Assembly (NCBI GenBank): GCA_032622095.1
Contig: CP136064.1
Span: 218,998,205 to 219,062,204, forward strand
Source of the DNA: Siphonodentalium dalli
Lineage: Eukaryota > Mollusca > Scaphopoda > Gadilida > Siphonodentaliidae
Direction of reading: 5' to 3'
Length of the DNA stretch: 64,000 bases
Both the position numbers and the translations under genes were made by a program. Positions 45,063 to 57,064 of this stretch are shown here, one piece after another. The notes under the pieces are model-generated. The model saw only the letters and a program-made list of their open reading frames with translations. It made no database searches and was not told the origin of the DNA. How positions within the stretch are numbered: position 1 is the stretch's first letter; each line of letters begins with the position of its first letter.

Positions 45063-45422
45063 AAGAAGTCTCCTTATTCTTGCTCACTTCGCCCTAATTT
45101 TGCAGGCGGGCAAAGTTTAAGTCACCCTGAAATTTCCGATGTTGACCAACGAAAATCGGCAAAATATTTATCCTAATTTACTACCAACATTGATTGAACC
45201 CAGTTATCAATTGACAGAGTAACTCATCAATGAGTATTTAGTAGAGAAAGGGTTAACAATAATATTTTACAATAGAGTTTTGATCCACAGATGAGATCTA
45301 GCTGAATAATCATATGATTTAAGGTCTTTCCAGACAGCATCCGACATGCATGATTCACAAAATTCATTAAACATTGGAAGTTGAGGTGAGAATAACAACT
45401 TTCCAAGAAATTATTTTTGACC

Positions 45423-45672
45423 AAGCCTTGAAATATGGTGTCTGTCATTTTCAGAATGAGGTCCCCAGAGGGTGAATTTAGTGATGCTACCCCGCATAGC
45501 GGGCTAGCATCACCAAATTCACCCTCTGGGAACCTCATTCTGCTGAGGTGTAAGCAGAATGAGGACCCCAGAGGGTGAATTTGGTGATGCTAGCCCGCTA
45601 TGTGGGGTAGCATCACTAAATTCACCCTCTGGGGACCTCATTCTGCAAATGACAGACACACTATTTCAAGGA
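45423..45672. mobile_element. Compound double-hairpin MITE, family G2
   Basis: Same architecture as the copy at 44,515: outer AAGCCTTGAAATATGGTGTC arm, two inner hairpins (45,451-45,544 and 45,553-45,647), then CAAATGACAGACACACTATT. Confidence 0.8.
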
Positions 45673-45705
45673 TTGTTTTTGACACCCAAATTTGTTATAT
45701 AACTC

Positions 45706-45899
45706 TCCCCATAAGGAGCATCGCATATATAAGAGAATACATTGGCTTAACAATATTTACCTTGACCTTGTAAGCCAATGTATTCTCTTATATATGTGAG
45801 GCTCCCTATGGGAGACTCGCATTTATATGAGAATGCATTGGCAAATAAAATTGAATGCTGCACCTGTGCACTTCCCATTGCAAAAGGGTTAAAATAGTG
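45706..45899. mobile_element. Palindromic MITE family U (TATATAAGAGAATGCATTGG)
   Basis: Three alternating-orientation copies of GCATATATAAGAGAATRCATTGG with GGGAGCC/GGGAGAC centres. The right end, CATTGCAAAAGGGTTAA, resembles the ends of the 52.1-kb and 52.4-kb relatives. The left end is not clear. Confidence 0.6.
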
Positions 45900-45966
45900 T
45901 TTTCTCATATTGTTAAAACTATAACTGAAAAACATTTCATCATTTATTTTTCACTTTAAAGTTACT

Positions 45967-46358
45967 TAATCCAATTTGATGGTCCCCATATAATAAAGAT
46001 TCCAACAACAACATTTTTTTTAAATGCCGGTTCAGTTATCAGAATCAATTAATTGCCCAAAAATAATGCTAATTCCTGTCAACTGTAGCACAAAATTGCC
46101 CGAAACGTGTTATTTATCAACATGTTGTTCGACGAAATTTGGCCTTATTATCAACACAAAGCCTCTTGATTTTAGAGTGATCCATCTTCCTCCACATTTT
46201 GGTCCGAGACCGTCAACTTTTACTGGGCCACTATTAAGTCTTGATGGTGAAAAATAATTTTGTTCATAGGTGGGTTCCTCAACTCGAATCAAATAGTTTT
46301 TTCCCCCGAATCCAAATAAATAGTAATTGAGGGGCGCTTAATCGGATTCTGCATCTCT
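45967..46358. mobile_element. Inverted-repeat MITE family T, degraded copy
   Basis: Matches the 50.96-kb copy block by block (ATCAGAATCAATTAATTGC, ACGTGTTATTTATCAACATG, GTGGGTTCCTCAACTCGAAT, CGCTTAATCGGATT). The arm ends are eroded and no TTAA flank is visible. Confidence 0.6.
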
Positions 46359-47085
46359 AATCATCTATGCGTCAGCTCTTTTATCTTGAAACTTTTCCGT
46401 CATTGCTGGAAAGAGTTGACGGACACTCAATCTCTTGAACTGATAGGTTTTGTAGTTATCTGTTTTGGTGAAATTGAGCTTGTGATGATCTTTACCTCCT
46501 TTTTCACATTAATTTAGTTTACTTTATAGATATGTTCATTCACAGGTTCTTGCAATCTAATATCATGGTTAAATAGCTTTGAGAATCCGAAGAATAAAAA
46601 CAAATAAGAACTCAGACAGTTCTTTCCAAATTGTAAAACAAATAAGCATAAAAAAGCAGATTGTATTGCCAATTCAATATAACAAGGAAAGATCGCTCTG
46701 TAAAAACTTCAAATTTCAGGGGTTCAGCTTGAATGATTCACTGCCAAATTAGAAAAGCTAGCCTGTCTGGGACTGTGGTGATATGTTTCACCGAGTACAA
46801 GTGGATATGTGTGATGGTCAGAAGTCTTGTACAACCCAATTAGAAAACAAAGAAAATGTAACATTGGTGCAAGAGAATATTCGTTCTAATCAGATAAGCT
46901 GTGTGATCATGCACATCATACTCCGCATGGAAAAGCCTTATGGGAAATACAATCACAGTGAGCATTGTGCCACTAACGACATTCGTGGTCATCGTCCAAT
47001 CAATGGACTTCCAATCCAGACATAGCATGAACAGGATCATGTGTTCTGCTTCATCCAATCACAGCTGTCGGATGTGTGATGAGCC

Positions 47086-47195
47086 TCATATTGGATCTGA
47101 CGGTGGAATGTTCTTAGTGGATTCTGACGGAGCTCTGATATCACCATTAATGTCAGCATTGACTGATGAATTCAGCAGCGCTGCTCTCTCTCTTT
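47086..47195 (-). CDS. spns: Candidate last coding exon of the SPNS gene (C-terminal tail)
   Basis: On the minus strand a TTCATTCATTTTAG acceptor (AG at 47,196-47,197) opens a frame of about 36 codons ending in TGA at 47,086-47,088. The product contains RERAALLNSSVNADINGD and ends KNIPPSDPI. With a donor at 58,157 in the upstream exon, the phase fits exactly (G carried over + AA gives E), producing YIK-ERERAALLNSS. A charged, serine-rich cytosolic tail after the last membrane helix is usual for Spinster proteins. The join crosses an 11-kb intron and is an inference. If the upstream intron is not spliced, the protein ends GR-stop at 58,150 instead. Confidence 0.5.
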
Positions 47196-47470
47196 CTAAA
47201 ATGAATGAAATATAACATTTGAAAATGGGAAAGTAGTAAGTTTTTATCTCTTCCTGAAAACCAGCATTACAACAGTATTTTTTTTAATTCGTTCTTGCTC
47301 TGCTATAATAATTATTTTAGTTTGTTCTTACTCCACTTTCAATTCTTTGAACAAATTATGCCACAAACAATATATGGCACATAAACTTGGCATTTAATTC
47401 TAAATTGAGTAATGTTGACAAAGAAAAAATACTGAGTTATGTCACCATAAATCTGTAAATTGTGGTAAAC

Positions 47471-47678
47471 TACAGTAATGCCCTAAACAATCGAATCCTT
47501 AACCTCAGCAGAATTATGGGTAACTTTTCAGGATTTAGTCCGAAATATGTCTTGTTGCCATTCATCGGAACAGTGAGAGCTTTCCAATGAATGGCAACAA
47601 GCCATATTTCCGACTAAATCCTGAAAAGTTACCCATAATTCTGTGGTTGAGGAGTCGATTATTTAGGGCATTACAGTA
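47471..47678. mobile_element. TA-flanked hairpin MITE, family M, copy 2
   Basis: TACAGTAATGCCCTAAACAA start and GGGCATTACAGTA end. The inner arms contain TTCAGGATTTAGTC and GGCAACAAGCCATATTTCC. A TA lies at both borders. In the long intron of SPNS. Confidence 0.8.
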
Positions 47679-48284
47679 CATACAAAGTGAAAACAGGGTC
47701 AGGAACTTACGTCACTAATTATAATCTCTAAACGTTCTGATAGCTGCCTTCTGGAACTCATACAGTGGATGAACTAGATATTTGTTACCAGAGTTATTGT
47801 ACTTGCGAGTGAACAGGATAATGAGAATTTGGCGAACATCTATCAAATGGTTGAGGTGTGTTGTTAATGATTACTGATTTTTGAATGTGTTTGCATTGTG
47901 AATAGCCACAGCTCATGAACTAGTTTATCCCATCAGACAACTGTTTATATATGTTTTAAACCAATTCAATATCAAAACTGTTTTGGATTAGAAACTTGAT
48001 TGGTGGAGTAGGTTCCTGGCACTGGAAATAGCTTTTCTGCCTATTCAAAAAAAAAATATTTTCTTCAAATGACTACTGTTGTTTCAGTCACGTTGTGTAC
48101 ATACCTACCACAATACATGCAAATTATATCATTGAATTATATTTCTTTTTAAAGGAAGCAGAGAAGGAAGAATCGTTGAAGAAGTACATTGAGTTGTTGA
48201 ACGTGGGACATTTTTCTGGATACTGCCCACTGGTTAATCATTGGCAATATATACAGCTCAGACAAAGCTCGGCTGATGTAACTT

Positions 48285-49040
48285 CAACCCTTTCTATAGT
48301 AAATACTCATTGATGAGCAGTTCCCTTAGGAAATGTTCAGATAATAAGTTGAACAGGTCCTTTGTTGAACTTTTTAACTGAACATTTCCCACCAATTAAT
48401 AGAAATGTTTATCTGTCTTCTGCTTTTATTACCTGAACATCCCTCCAAATGAATAATAGACCATTCCAATGTACACTTGTATAAGTGAATGGAAAAATCC
48501 ATTCAAATGTTCATACATCCAGTTATTTCCATACAGACTCTACCAATCAAAAGCACAATGTCTAAAAATGGGTAAAAATATAACATTCAACATGATATGG
48601 AACATATATAGCCTAGAATTGTATACCAAGCGATAAAAAACTATAATTTATTAGACAGTCATAAACGAATTACAAAATAGAGTTATCATGCTTCTATCAC
48701 TGAAGAGTGGAAAAATGCAATCATGCACAAAATACACAAATGAAAGCAATCATGCTCAATACACACAAACGAAAGCAATCATTCTCAAAACACACGCAGA
48801 AGTGTTCAGAATAAATCTTACTTACCAGGAAGCTCTGAAATTCAATTTATCCCTTTCTATACTATATGGATTTTTCCATCATGTTACAAACGAGTACATC
48901 GGAATGGTCAATTATTGATTTGGAGGGATGTTCAGGTAATATAAGCAAACAGCAGATAATTAAAGTGCAGAAGGAGTCCTGTTTATTGAGGGAAATGTTC
49001 AGATAATAAGTTCATAATTTGTTGAACTTATTAAAGACAT
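48285..49040. repeat. Dispersed repeat family S, two opposed copies
   Basis: 48,285-48,500 (minus sense) and 48,858-49,030 (plus sense) share the family S phrases, with ACCCTTTCTATAGTAAATAC and CCCTTTCTATACTATATGG ends. Between them are short (CACAAATGAAAGCAATCATG)-like direct repeats at 48,715-48,800. Confidence 0.55.
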
Positions 49041-50480
49041 ATTATGGACTTGTTCGGGCACGTGAAACTGATGAGTTAGTAAAGTCAGGCAGGAGGAATG
49101 TAGCATTCTACCAATATCGCCGAACATTTCAAGTAGTGATGTTCCGATAATGAAAAAGCTTATCGGACCGATTTCCGATAACTGGAGGCACAATCGGCCG
49201 ATTTCCGATTCCGATGTTTATATATATTGTGCGTTTGTTCCTATAATGGACTTATATACACCCAATGCACTCCATATCCCGCATAGTTTCAAAGCCAAAT
49301 ACATCAAAGAAATATATACACACTGTCGTGACAGTATTTCTGCCGACGTCGGTTGTGTGCTTCCTTTGATGTATACCGGTAGTTGTTTTGACAAAGAGAT
49401 CAAAGGTGCCGACTCAGAGTAACGTTATGACCATGTGTGGAACACTTGCATGCAGAGTAAAAGTCTTGATTGAATACTTGTAAGTTGCAACAATGTATGG
49501 AATGGCGATGATTATTAACTAAATTTTGATTGATGGATAATAATTGCTGTCATATTTGTCTGAGATTTCCCAAGTTTCCATTGGTCACACCTTTTATCTT
49601 TTAACAACTCGGAAGCTTTTATAGTTCCGCCTGCTCAATTTTTGTTTCGCAAGTTCAACGTGGAGCTAAGCGTATTTCATAGCATACGTTGTACAGACGA
49701 AAAAGCTAATTATGCCCCTACTAACATTGATCGTTATTGAAGACAGTTCTGATAACAACTGTATTATTTCATTCAGTGTGTGCTTCAAGTTATTGACATA
49801 GCATGTGACGTCACATGACACGTGCTCTAGAGGAAGCCTCACTGTAATCAGGTCAGCTTTTTAATTAAAGCTTTCTTTGAATCTATTTCGTGTCAACGCG
49901 ATTGAACCAATAACTTCATATTACACGGGATGTCGGGCATGTGTATTGCCATTCTTATAATATATCATCATATCAGACTGCTTTGATGATGCCAATGGCT
50001 TCTTTTTAGGCTGTTACAACTGCGTTTTACATTCAATACTACAGTTGTATTGCGTATGTTTATTAAAGCGTGCACATTGCGCTTAGATACTAGAACGTTT
50101 TTATTTATTTTGACAATCGGTAAAAGCCGATGTTCAACTGCGAGGTACGATTAATTTCCGATGGGCTATTATCGGCCGATGGCCGATTCCGATTCCGATT
50201 ATCGGAACATCACTAATTTCAAGCAAATCGATGGTACCACTCCATAGAAAACATCGTCTGAACTACGCTCAATTGTAAATATTTACATCGTGATTCAGGA
50301 CGCAACTTTCGGTGATAACGTAACGAATTCGCCATCGAGAGTCACTGAATTACATTAATATGTAAGAATGACGATGTGTGTTGTCAATTTGGATATAATA
50401 TTTTTTTTTAAATAACTACTTTAGCAAGATTATTCTCCATTTATATTTGATCACCCTACAGGAGTGTTTCACATCACTTG
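49020..50480. repeat. Dispersed repeat family R, interrupted by the hAT-like element
   Basis: 49,020-49,133 joined to 50,224-50,480 is collinear with 63,020-63,385 (TTTAAAGACATATTATG, GAAACT.A.AAGT, AGAAAACATC, GGGACGCAAC, CATCGAGAGTCACTG, ACCCTACAGGAGTGTTTCAC). The 63-kb copy has no insertion. Confidence 0.8.
49134..50215. mobile_element. Non-autonomous hAT-like element with 8-bp target duplication
   Basis: 1,082 bp with terminal inverted repeats TAGTGATGTTCCGATAAT and ATTATCGGAACATCACTA. It is flanked by ATTTCAAG at 49,126-49,133 and 50,216-50,223. An 8-bp duplication and TAGTG ends are hallmarks of hAT transposons. Sub-terminal CCGATT/AATCGG repeats (GGCCGATTTCCGATTCCGAT) resemble transposase-binding arrays. 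The interior has no transposase frame. It contains a perfect ATGTGACGTCACAT palindrome (about 49,801-49,815). It sits in the SPNS intron. Confidence 0.88.
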
Positions 50481-50962
50481 AACTAAACATTTCCTATGAG
50501 ATACTACTCATTAATGAGTGTTTAGCAGAGAAAGGGTTAATGTATACAGCTGTCTTCTTCAGAATCTGGATTCATATGAATCTCAGTCAATGCATTTATC
50601 GGTGGAAAAACCCCAAAATGAATGATAAACTTTGAAAAGAAGTGCTTCTTTTCCAGTAAAGTTTGCTCTATGGGAGGCATGAGACCTAATCTCGACAGCG
50701 TCATTAATGTGAAATCTTGCAGGAATATTGTGAAAATGAAGGAAACTTAGTCTATGGATATCATTGACATGAATGTTTAGGTCGTAGACCAGCACCTGGT
50801 GAAACTTGTTATTGTGGTATTACAAAACATGCATGTAGGAAACATCATGCAACTATCATGCAAGTGTTAGTTCTTCTAAATAAGGCCGTTAACATAAAAT
50901 ATCTGTGTTCTCAGGCTATTAGATCTCAATTTTGAAATGAAGGAAGAAGGTTATTTATTTAA

Positions 50963-51374
50963 AGGTACTCAATCCGATCAGAGGCTCCCCATATCATCAA
51001 GATACAACAAAATTTCTTCAAAATGCGCTTTTGTATCAGAATCGATTAATTGCAAGAAAATAATGCTAACCACTGTCAACTATGGTATCAAATTTCCCAA
51101 AACGTGTTATTTATCAACGTTTTGTTCAACGGAATATGGCTGTATTATCACTCGATTATTAGAGCTATCCATCTTCATCCGCAATTTTGACCGAGATCAT
51201 CCGTTTGATGGCGTGTTTCTGGGCCACAAACAATTGAAATAACAAACTTCAAAAATTTATATCTGATAATTATGAGCTTTGATGGGTGGGTTCTTCGACT
51301 CGAATAAAATATTTTTTACCCCGAAGCCAAAGAAATAGTAATTTAGGAGCGTTAAATCGGATTTAGTACCTTTT
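50963..51374. mobile_element. Inverted-repeat MITE family T, copy 4
   Basis: AGGTACTCAATCCGATCAGA follows TTAA. The right end is CGGATTTAGTACCTTTTA. The right arm contains GATGGGTGGGTTCTTCGACT and CCGAAGCCAAAGAAATAG and is a useful unmodified reference for the LINE-leader copy. Confidence 0.75.
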
Positions 51375-51510
51375 ATTAAAATTTTGTTTTTAAAAGAACA
51401 TTTCAGTGACAATGGAAGTGCCTGAGAACACGGAAATTTTATTTATTTGGCCTCATAATATGGTCACACTGAACAAAGTTTGAGGGCTGCTATGATTTGG
51501 TAGCCAAAAC

Positions 51511-51727
51511 TATAGTAATGCCCTAAATAATCGACTCCTTAACCACAGCAGAATTAAGGGTAATTTTTCAGGATTTAGACAGAAATATGGCTTGTTGCCA
51601 TTCATCAGAAAGCTCTCAGTGAGAGCTTTCCGATGAATGGCAACAAGCCATATATCCGACTAAATCCTGAAAAGTTACCCATAATTCTGCTGTGGTTAAG
51701 GAGTCGATTATTTAGGACATTACTGTA
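51511..51727. mobile_element. TA-flanked hairpin MITE, family M, copy 3
   Basis: TATAGTAATGCCCTAAATAA start and ACATTACTGTA end. The centre AGAAAGCTCTCAGTGAGAGC is a tight palindrome, so the element can fold almost end to end. Confidence 0.8.
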
Positions 51728-52129
51728 CTTCGAAATTAAAATTCTATAAGAGTAAATCAGATTACTAAATCTGCACTTGTGATGAATTTCATGGGATAAA
51801 ATGATAGCTCTCATTTATTGTACTCCTAGGAACGACTGTTTGTGACACATTTTCACTATATTCAATGTGACCAATTGTGATTATAAAAGCTACACAAATA
51901 ACACAATATATACAGTCTGCATCTGTCTCTGAATTACCTTAGCCTGTCAAAGAGAAAGGCCAAATTCTTGCCAATCAATAAAAAATTCTCGCCTTTTTTT
52001 TATATCTCTTCAATTATCAAATATAATAAGTAACACAATTATTATCGGTCTTCATTGAGGGGCTCATTCAGTTTTAACCTTCCACGACTGGAGGTTCCTG
52101 AAATTTAACTAAAACACTGTGTTAATGCA

Positions 52130-52331
52130 TTCCCTTAAATTCCTCGCCAATAGGGAGCCTCGCATATATAAGAGAATACATTGGCCTAACAATATTTGTC
52201 TTGACCTTGTAAGCCAGTAAATTCTCTTATATATGCGAGGCTCCCTATGGGAGACTCGCATATATAAGAAAATGCACTGGCACCTAATCATTAATGCTGC
52301 ACCAGCGCAGCTCCCGTCATGAAAGGGTTAA
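52130..52331. mobile_element. Palindromic MITE family U, second copy
   Basis: Alternating GCATATATAAGAGAAT palindromes with GGGAGCCTCGC/GGGAGACTCGC centres. The right end GTCATGAAAGGGTTAA has the AAAGGGTTAA seen at other members. Confidence 0.6.
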
Positions 52332-52442
52332 ACTTTGTGCCCAATCCTATTGTATTTATGTTACAAATCAAATATGTTTAAAGTTCATTAGGATCTCATT
52401 TCACTACCTAAGTTAAGTTCCTTCAATTGGCAGGCAGCACTC

Positions 52443-52829
52443 TTAACCCTTTACCCAACAGAAGGGCCCTGTGCCAATGCATTCTCTTATATATGCGAGT
52501 CGACCATAGGTCGCCTCGCATATATAAGAGAATGCATTGGCTTAACACATTAAAAAATATAAAATTGTTAAATAATGTAAGAAAAAATGGTAAAAAGTGT
52601 TAAAAAACAGATTTTTTTTAGGCCAATGCATTCTCTTATATATGCGAGGCGACCTATGGTCGACTCGCATATATAAGAGAATGCATTGGCACAGGGCATA
52701 ACTGTAACTATCACAATGTGGTCAATGATATCCATATTTGTATGGTTCTATTGAGACAGACCGAAGATATTTTAGGCTGTTGAAGCTTTATTTGGCCGGT
52801 TTTGGCCGGTTTGTTGGGTAAAGGGTTAA
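52443..52829. mobile_element. piggyBac-like MITE with TTAA duplication
   Basis: The ends are TTAACCCTTTACCCAACA and TGTTGGGTAAAGGGTTAA, that is CCCTTTACCCAACA inverted repeats flanked by TTAA. CCC ends and a TTAA target are characteristic of piggyBac-type elements. Inside are two opposite copies of the family U palindrome (52,473-52,540 and 52,622-52,690), with an A/T-only spacer. No transposase. Confidence 0.75.
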
Positions 52830-53584
52830 TAGAATCAAAACCACAAATACATGTATTAAATCACTAGGAGAAGAAATTCCAATTTAGAACAGATGCAAAC
52901 TGGTACACTATACTCAGTGCTACAACCAGTTCTGATTAAAATCACACTCAAATGTTCCACGTACTGAGCCTGACGAAATTAGGTGGGGTTTCCATTACTA
53001 CCAGCAGGTATTACGTCAGTCACAGCCAATCGCAACAGTAATCTATCAGTAAAGTGATGTAACCACTCAGGCTATAGTCGCATGGAATTCCCAAGACTAG
53101 GGGAATACCTCCAGTAAATCCCACCCCATAGCTAAAAATATCATAAGAACTTTTCCGGCGCACGGCTAATTTCACAGTGTTTACAAATTCAGAGAAGCCA
53201 TATTTTTCTTTTGCGAAAACGAAATTCGTTCGTGGAAACGAAACCGAAAGTACATTATGTCAATCAAAGCTTTTTTAAAAGAAAATGTGGGCAGTGATGT
53301 CATACTGCAGTGGCTGCCTGTGGGGGTTATTTATAGCGACAAATAGCGGATTTCGTCAGATTCAGTACTTGGAGTGTTTGAGTGTGATTTTAATGAGAAC
53401 TGTGCTACAACAAGTCATGTTTATTACAGTGCTCATCATATGGTGTCGTCTGGAACAAGTAAACCATCATCCTCCACATTGTTGATGCTCTGTGAATCAA
53501 CATTCCCTGGTGGAAAAATGGTCAAATAAAATTACTACAGTGTCCAACTGCACAATGGATATAGCTTATTTCCATTTAGCACCC

Positions 53585-53749
53585 TCAGTAATGCCCTAAG
53601 TAATCGACTCCTTAACCACAGCAGAATTATGGGTAACTTTTCAGGATTTAGTTGGAAATATGGCTTGTTGCCATTCATGAATGGCAACAAGCCATATTTC
53701 CGACTAAATCCTGAAAAGTTAAGGAGTCGATTACTTAGGGCATTACTGC
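53585..53749. mobile_element. TA-family hairpin MITE M, copy 4 (shortened)
   Basis: CAGTAATGCCCTAAGTAATC start and GGGCATTACTG end. The right arm lacks the ACCCATAATTCTGCTG block, a deletion that leaves the palindrome asymmetric. Confidence 0.75.
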
Positions 53750-54359
53750 TCTTCCTGGCTTGGAAGTCATGGTACATTACATTAGAATCTTGTAATTACA
53801 TCCACTTCATTCTTTATAGTATTTTGCCATTGTTTACCAAAATGATAATATATTTAAATACGATAATTACATTAAGGCGAAAGTGAATGATGAGTATAGG
53901 AACAAGTGACGTACGTCACAGCAATGTCACTATAAAGTTCCCAATATTTAACAATATTTCCCAGAAATTTTCGGTGGATATATTTTTATTGAGATGTAAT
54001 TATAAGTAATAATCTTAGTTTCCAAAAATAATTACACAGCTTAAAGGCATATGCCATATCACAAACTCTTTATAATCTGCTTTGAGATTTATAAGTTAGT
54101 GATTCTGCAGATGCCTTTGATCTGTGTAATTACATTAGGAAACCGAGATTATTCCTTGACCAATTGCAAATATCAGAAATATAAATGTAAGAGGAAACAT
54201 TTCAGGGATGCAGTAACCAACAAGAGCATCGCTAGGGCGTGGCAAAATACGCCCTTTAGCCATTTCGAATTGTACTATCACAAAATAAGATAATACTTTG
54301 AGCCTACATTTGAAGAAAATCTGATATACCCCTAATTTCAATGCCAAAATGTGGTCAAA

Positions 54360-54950
54360 TTCTAAGTCGAAAAATGGCCATAACTCATGTAAAAATAATT
54401 AGACAGTACCTATATTCAAACTTGGCCTGTAGTTTTAGCTGGGAAATACACATACCAACTTTGGTTCAGATCAAATAATCCAAACTGGAGTTATCGGTCG
54501 GAAACCAAAAATGTTAACCGACGGTCAAATTCTAAGTTGAAAAAGGGCCGTAACTCATGTAAAAATAATTGGACGGAACCCATATTCGAACTTGGCCTGT
54601 ATCTTTAGCTGGGAAATACACATACCAACTTTGGTTCAGATCAAATCATCCAAACTGGAGTTATCGGTCGGAAACCAAAAATGTTAACAGACGGTCAAAT
54701 TCTAAGTCGAAAAAGGGCCGTAACTCATGTAAAAATAATTGGACGGAACCCATATTCGAACTTGGCCTGTATCTTTAGTTGGGAAATACACAAACCAACT
54801 TTGGTTCAGATCAAATAATCCAAACTGGAGTTATCGATCGGAAACCAAAAATTTTAACGGACGGACAGACAGACGGACGGATGTCCGGCACGATGGACGG
54901 ACGGACAGACTGATAACATAATACGACCTTTTTTCAAAAAGGGCGTATAA
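54360..54950 (+). repeat. GGCCGTAACTCATG tandem repeat with GACGGACAGAC end
   Basis: Three units of about 170 bp: TCTAAGTCGAAAAAGGGCC, TAACTCATGTAAAAATAATT, CGAACTTGGCCTGTATCTTT, ACATACCAACTTTGG, GGAGTTATCGGTCGGAAACC. The array ends in a GACGGACAGACAGACGGACG tract (54,858-54,910) and a TTTTTCAAAAAGGGCG segment. The architecture (core tandem units then microsatellite) parallels the HLEs at 1-11 kb. Open frames are repeat artefacts. Confidence 0.75.
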
Positions 54951-55619
54951 AAACCACTGAACCAACCTGTATTTATGGTCACCTAGCAATCCCTGATTTA
55001 CTTTGCATAGTATCACTATCATAATAATAATTATATGACTTTTATAAATTCAAAACATATATTAGGTTTGTAATATATTTAATAACTCTGCAAGAGATTT
55101 AGATAACAATTATTGTGCAATGTTACTGAATTAAAACAAAAAGGCTGAAACTTGGAACAAAATGTGTAGAAAATAACAAAAATAAAAAATGTTTGAACAA
55201 ACGTGGTCATATTAGCATCTAATGAAGCTATTGTTATCTATAAGATGGCTTGAGTAAGTAATAAGAGATATTGACAAATATGAAAATGTTTTAAAATAAA
55301 ATAGGGCTTCATTAATTGCAAGATATTTTAATGCCACAATACAGATGTATTAGTTGTGCTTAATGCAATGAATCACAAACTACCAACTAACCTCTGCATT
55401 GAAATTCTAAAAACGAGTCAATTGTCCTGAAATTTATTCATACAAGTGTAATTAGAGAATATAGAATATTCTGCAGAAAGATGAATAAAATGTTGAGTAA
55501 GGGTCGATACTACGGAGCTGTACTCAGGTTCGTGACTACTCACTAGAGGATCTCTGATCAGGGCTGCAAGATTTGAATAAAAGTGTCCCCCGACAACGTG
55601 GCAAGTCGATGCCGCTTTG

Positions 55620-56060
55620 TTAAAGAAATTTTAAAAAATGTTGAAATTTTCTAAGTCAAAAAGGGTTAATAACTCCGTAAAAATAAAAAAATTCCGTCAT
55701 CTATACACATGCTGCTCATCTTCAATATGTGGGTAACAATACTCTGAAGTTTCAAATATCTACGATGAAAACTGTAGGAGGAGTTGATTACACCATGAAG
55801 GTACCCTCATACTGAAAATTATAAAAAATGTTGAAATTTTCTAAGTCGAAAATGGTTAATAACTCCGTCAAAAAATAATTTTTCCGTCATCTATATACAT
55901 GTTGCACATCTTCAATATATTGGCAACAATATTCTGAAGTTTCAAATCTCTGGGATGAAATCTGTAGGAGGAGATGATTACACCATGAAGGTACTCAAAA
56001 GTGTGATGGACGGACAGACAGAGCCCGTTTCTATAGTCCCCCAAAAATAAATTTTTCGGG
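55620..56060 (+). repeat. AACTCCGT tandem repeat, two units, with GACGGACAGAC end
   Basis: Two units of about 185 bp (TTGAAATTTTCTAAGTC, GGTTAATAACTCCGT, CCGTCATCTATA, AGTTTCAAATMTC, TGATTACACCATGAAGGTAC), then GATGGACGGACAGACAGAG and a CCCCCAAAAATAAATTTTTC..GGGGGAC inverted segment at the end. Confidence 0.7.
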
Positions 56061-56064
56061 GGAC

Positions 56065-56177
56065 AAATAGTGTGTCTGTCATTTGCACAATGAGGTCCCC
56101 AGAGGGTGAACTTAGTGACGCTACCCCGCACAACGAGCTAGCATTGCTAAATTCATCCTAAGGGGACCTCATTCTGC
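56065..56177. mobile_element. Hairpin MITE family G, partial G2 copy
   Basis: Has the outer AAATAGTGTGTCTGTCATTT arm and one inner hairpin. The second hairpin and right outer arm are missing and CTTAGGCCTCATCTTCTGG follows, as at 42,453. Confidence 0.7.
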
Positions 56178-57064
56178 TTAGGCCTCATCTTCTGGGAAGT
56201 ATCTATAGTCTGAAATTAACATTGTTTTTAGTTACGTTTTCGTTTCTGTACAGTTTCTATGTCCCCTAATTTGCAGAAGATACGAGAGGCCGATCACGAT
56301 CGGCAGATGTTAACCCATCCCTTGGCGATAAAAATTTAATATGATCGGATAAATGAGAGTTTTGGTGTTCAATTATAGAGTATACTGTTATGTACTATTA
56401 TAGACAAATGTACATAACACAAATTATTGGAATTTATGGGTCACTGGCATTTATATAAGAGAATGCACTGGTACAGAATCTGTAATGCTAAACCGCCACA
56501 GCCAGCAAGCCCATGGGTTAAATGTGTAGGTGTGACCTGGACATGGAATACTTGGGTTAAGAGAGTCCAATTTAAGTTTACAATAATAATGTGTCCTAGT
56601 ATACAGATAAGCAACCTCACCACTGACCCATTAATATCAATTATATAGCAGCACAGATGTCCATGTCTACTGTTAATAGCATGTGATGTTTATTGTTGAA
56701 TCTTTATTTTAAATTAGATGCCATAGCCTTATGTATCAGATTATTTGCACATTGGCATAAGTCCAAAGGCAATTGGTGAATTGGATTTAATGTTGCTCCA
56801 AACAGATTTACCAGTACATAACACAAGATTTTGGACCGATTTAATCAAATTTGGTGTGGTGATTCGGGGTACCCTTGGCAGAGTTATAATGGTGTTAGTT
56901 TTTCAATTTTTTAAAACTTATTTAAAAAAATTAAAGGGACACATTGGAAATCTTTTTATCATAATCATCAATATCTAAATGAAAACAAATGACAATGTCA
57001 ATGACATTTTTTTTATTATTATTATAAAAGTTAAAAATAAATTTTTTAAAAAATCGATTCAATT

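Noticed and set aside
46783-47215. Plus-strand frames of 80 and 91 residues
   Set aside because: They are antisense shadows over the candidate SPNS tail exon; neither shows a domain or splice-site support.
48140-48190. Plus-strand exon EAEKEESLKKYIELLN between a TTTCTTTTTAAAG acceptor and a GTGGGA donor
   Set aside because: Too short, weak donor, no partner exon, and it lies antisense in the SPNS intron. Not annotated without transcript evidence.
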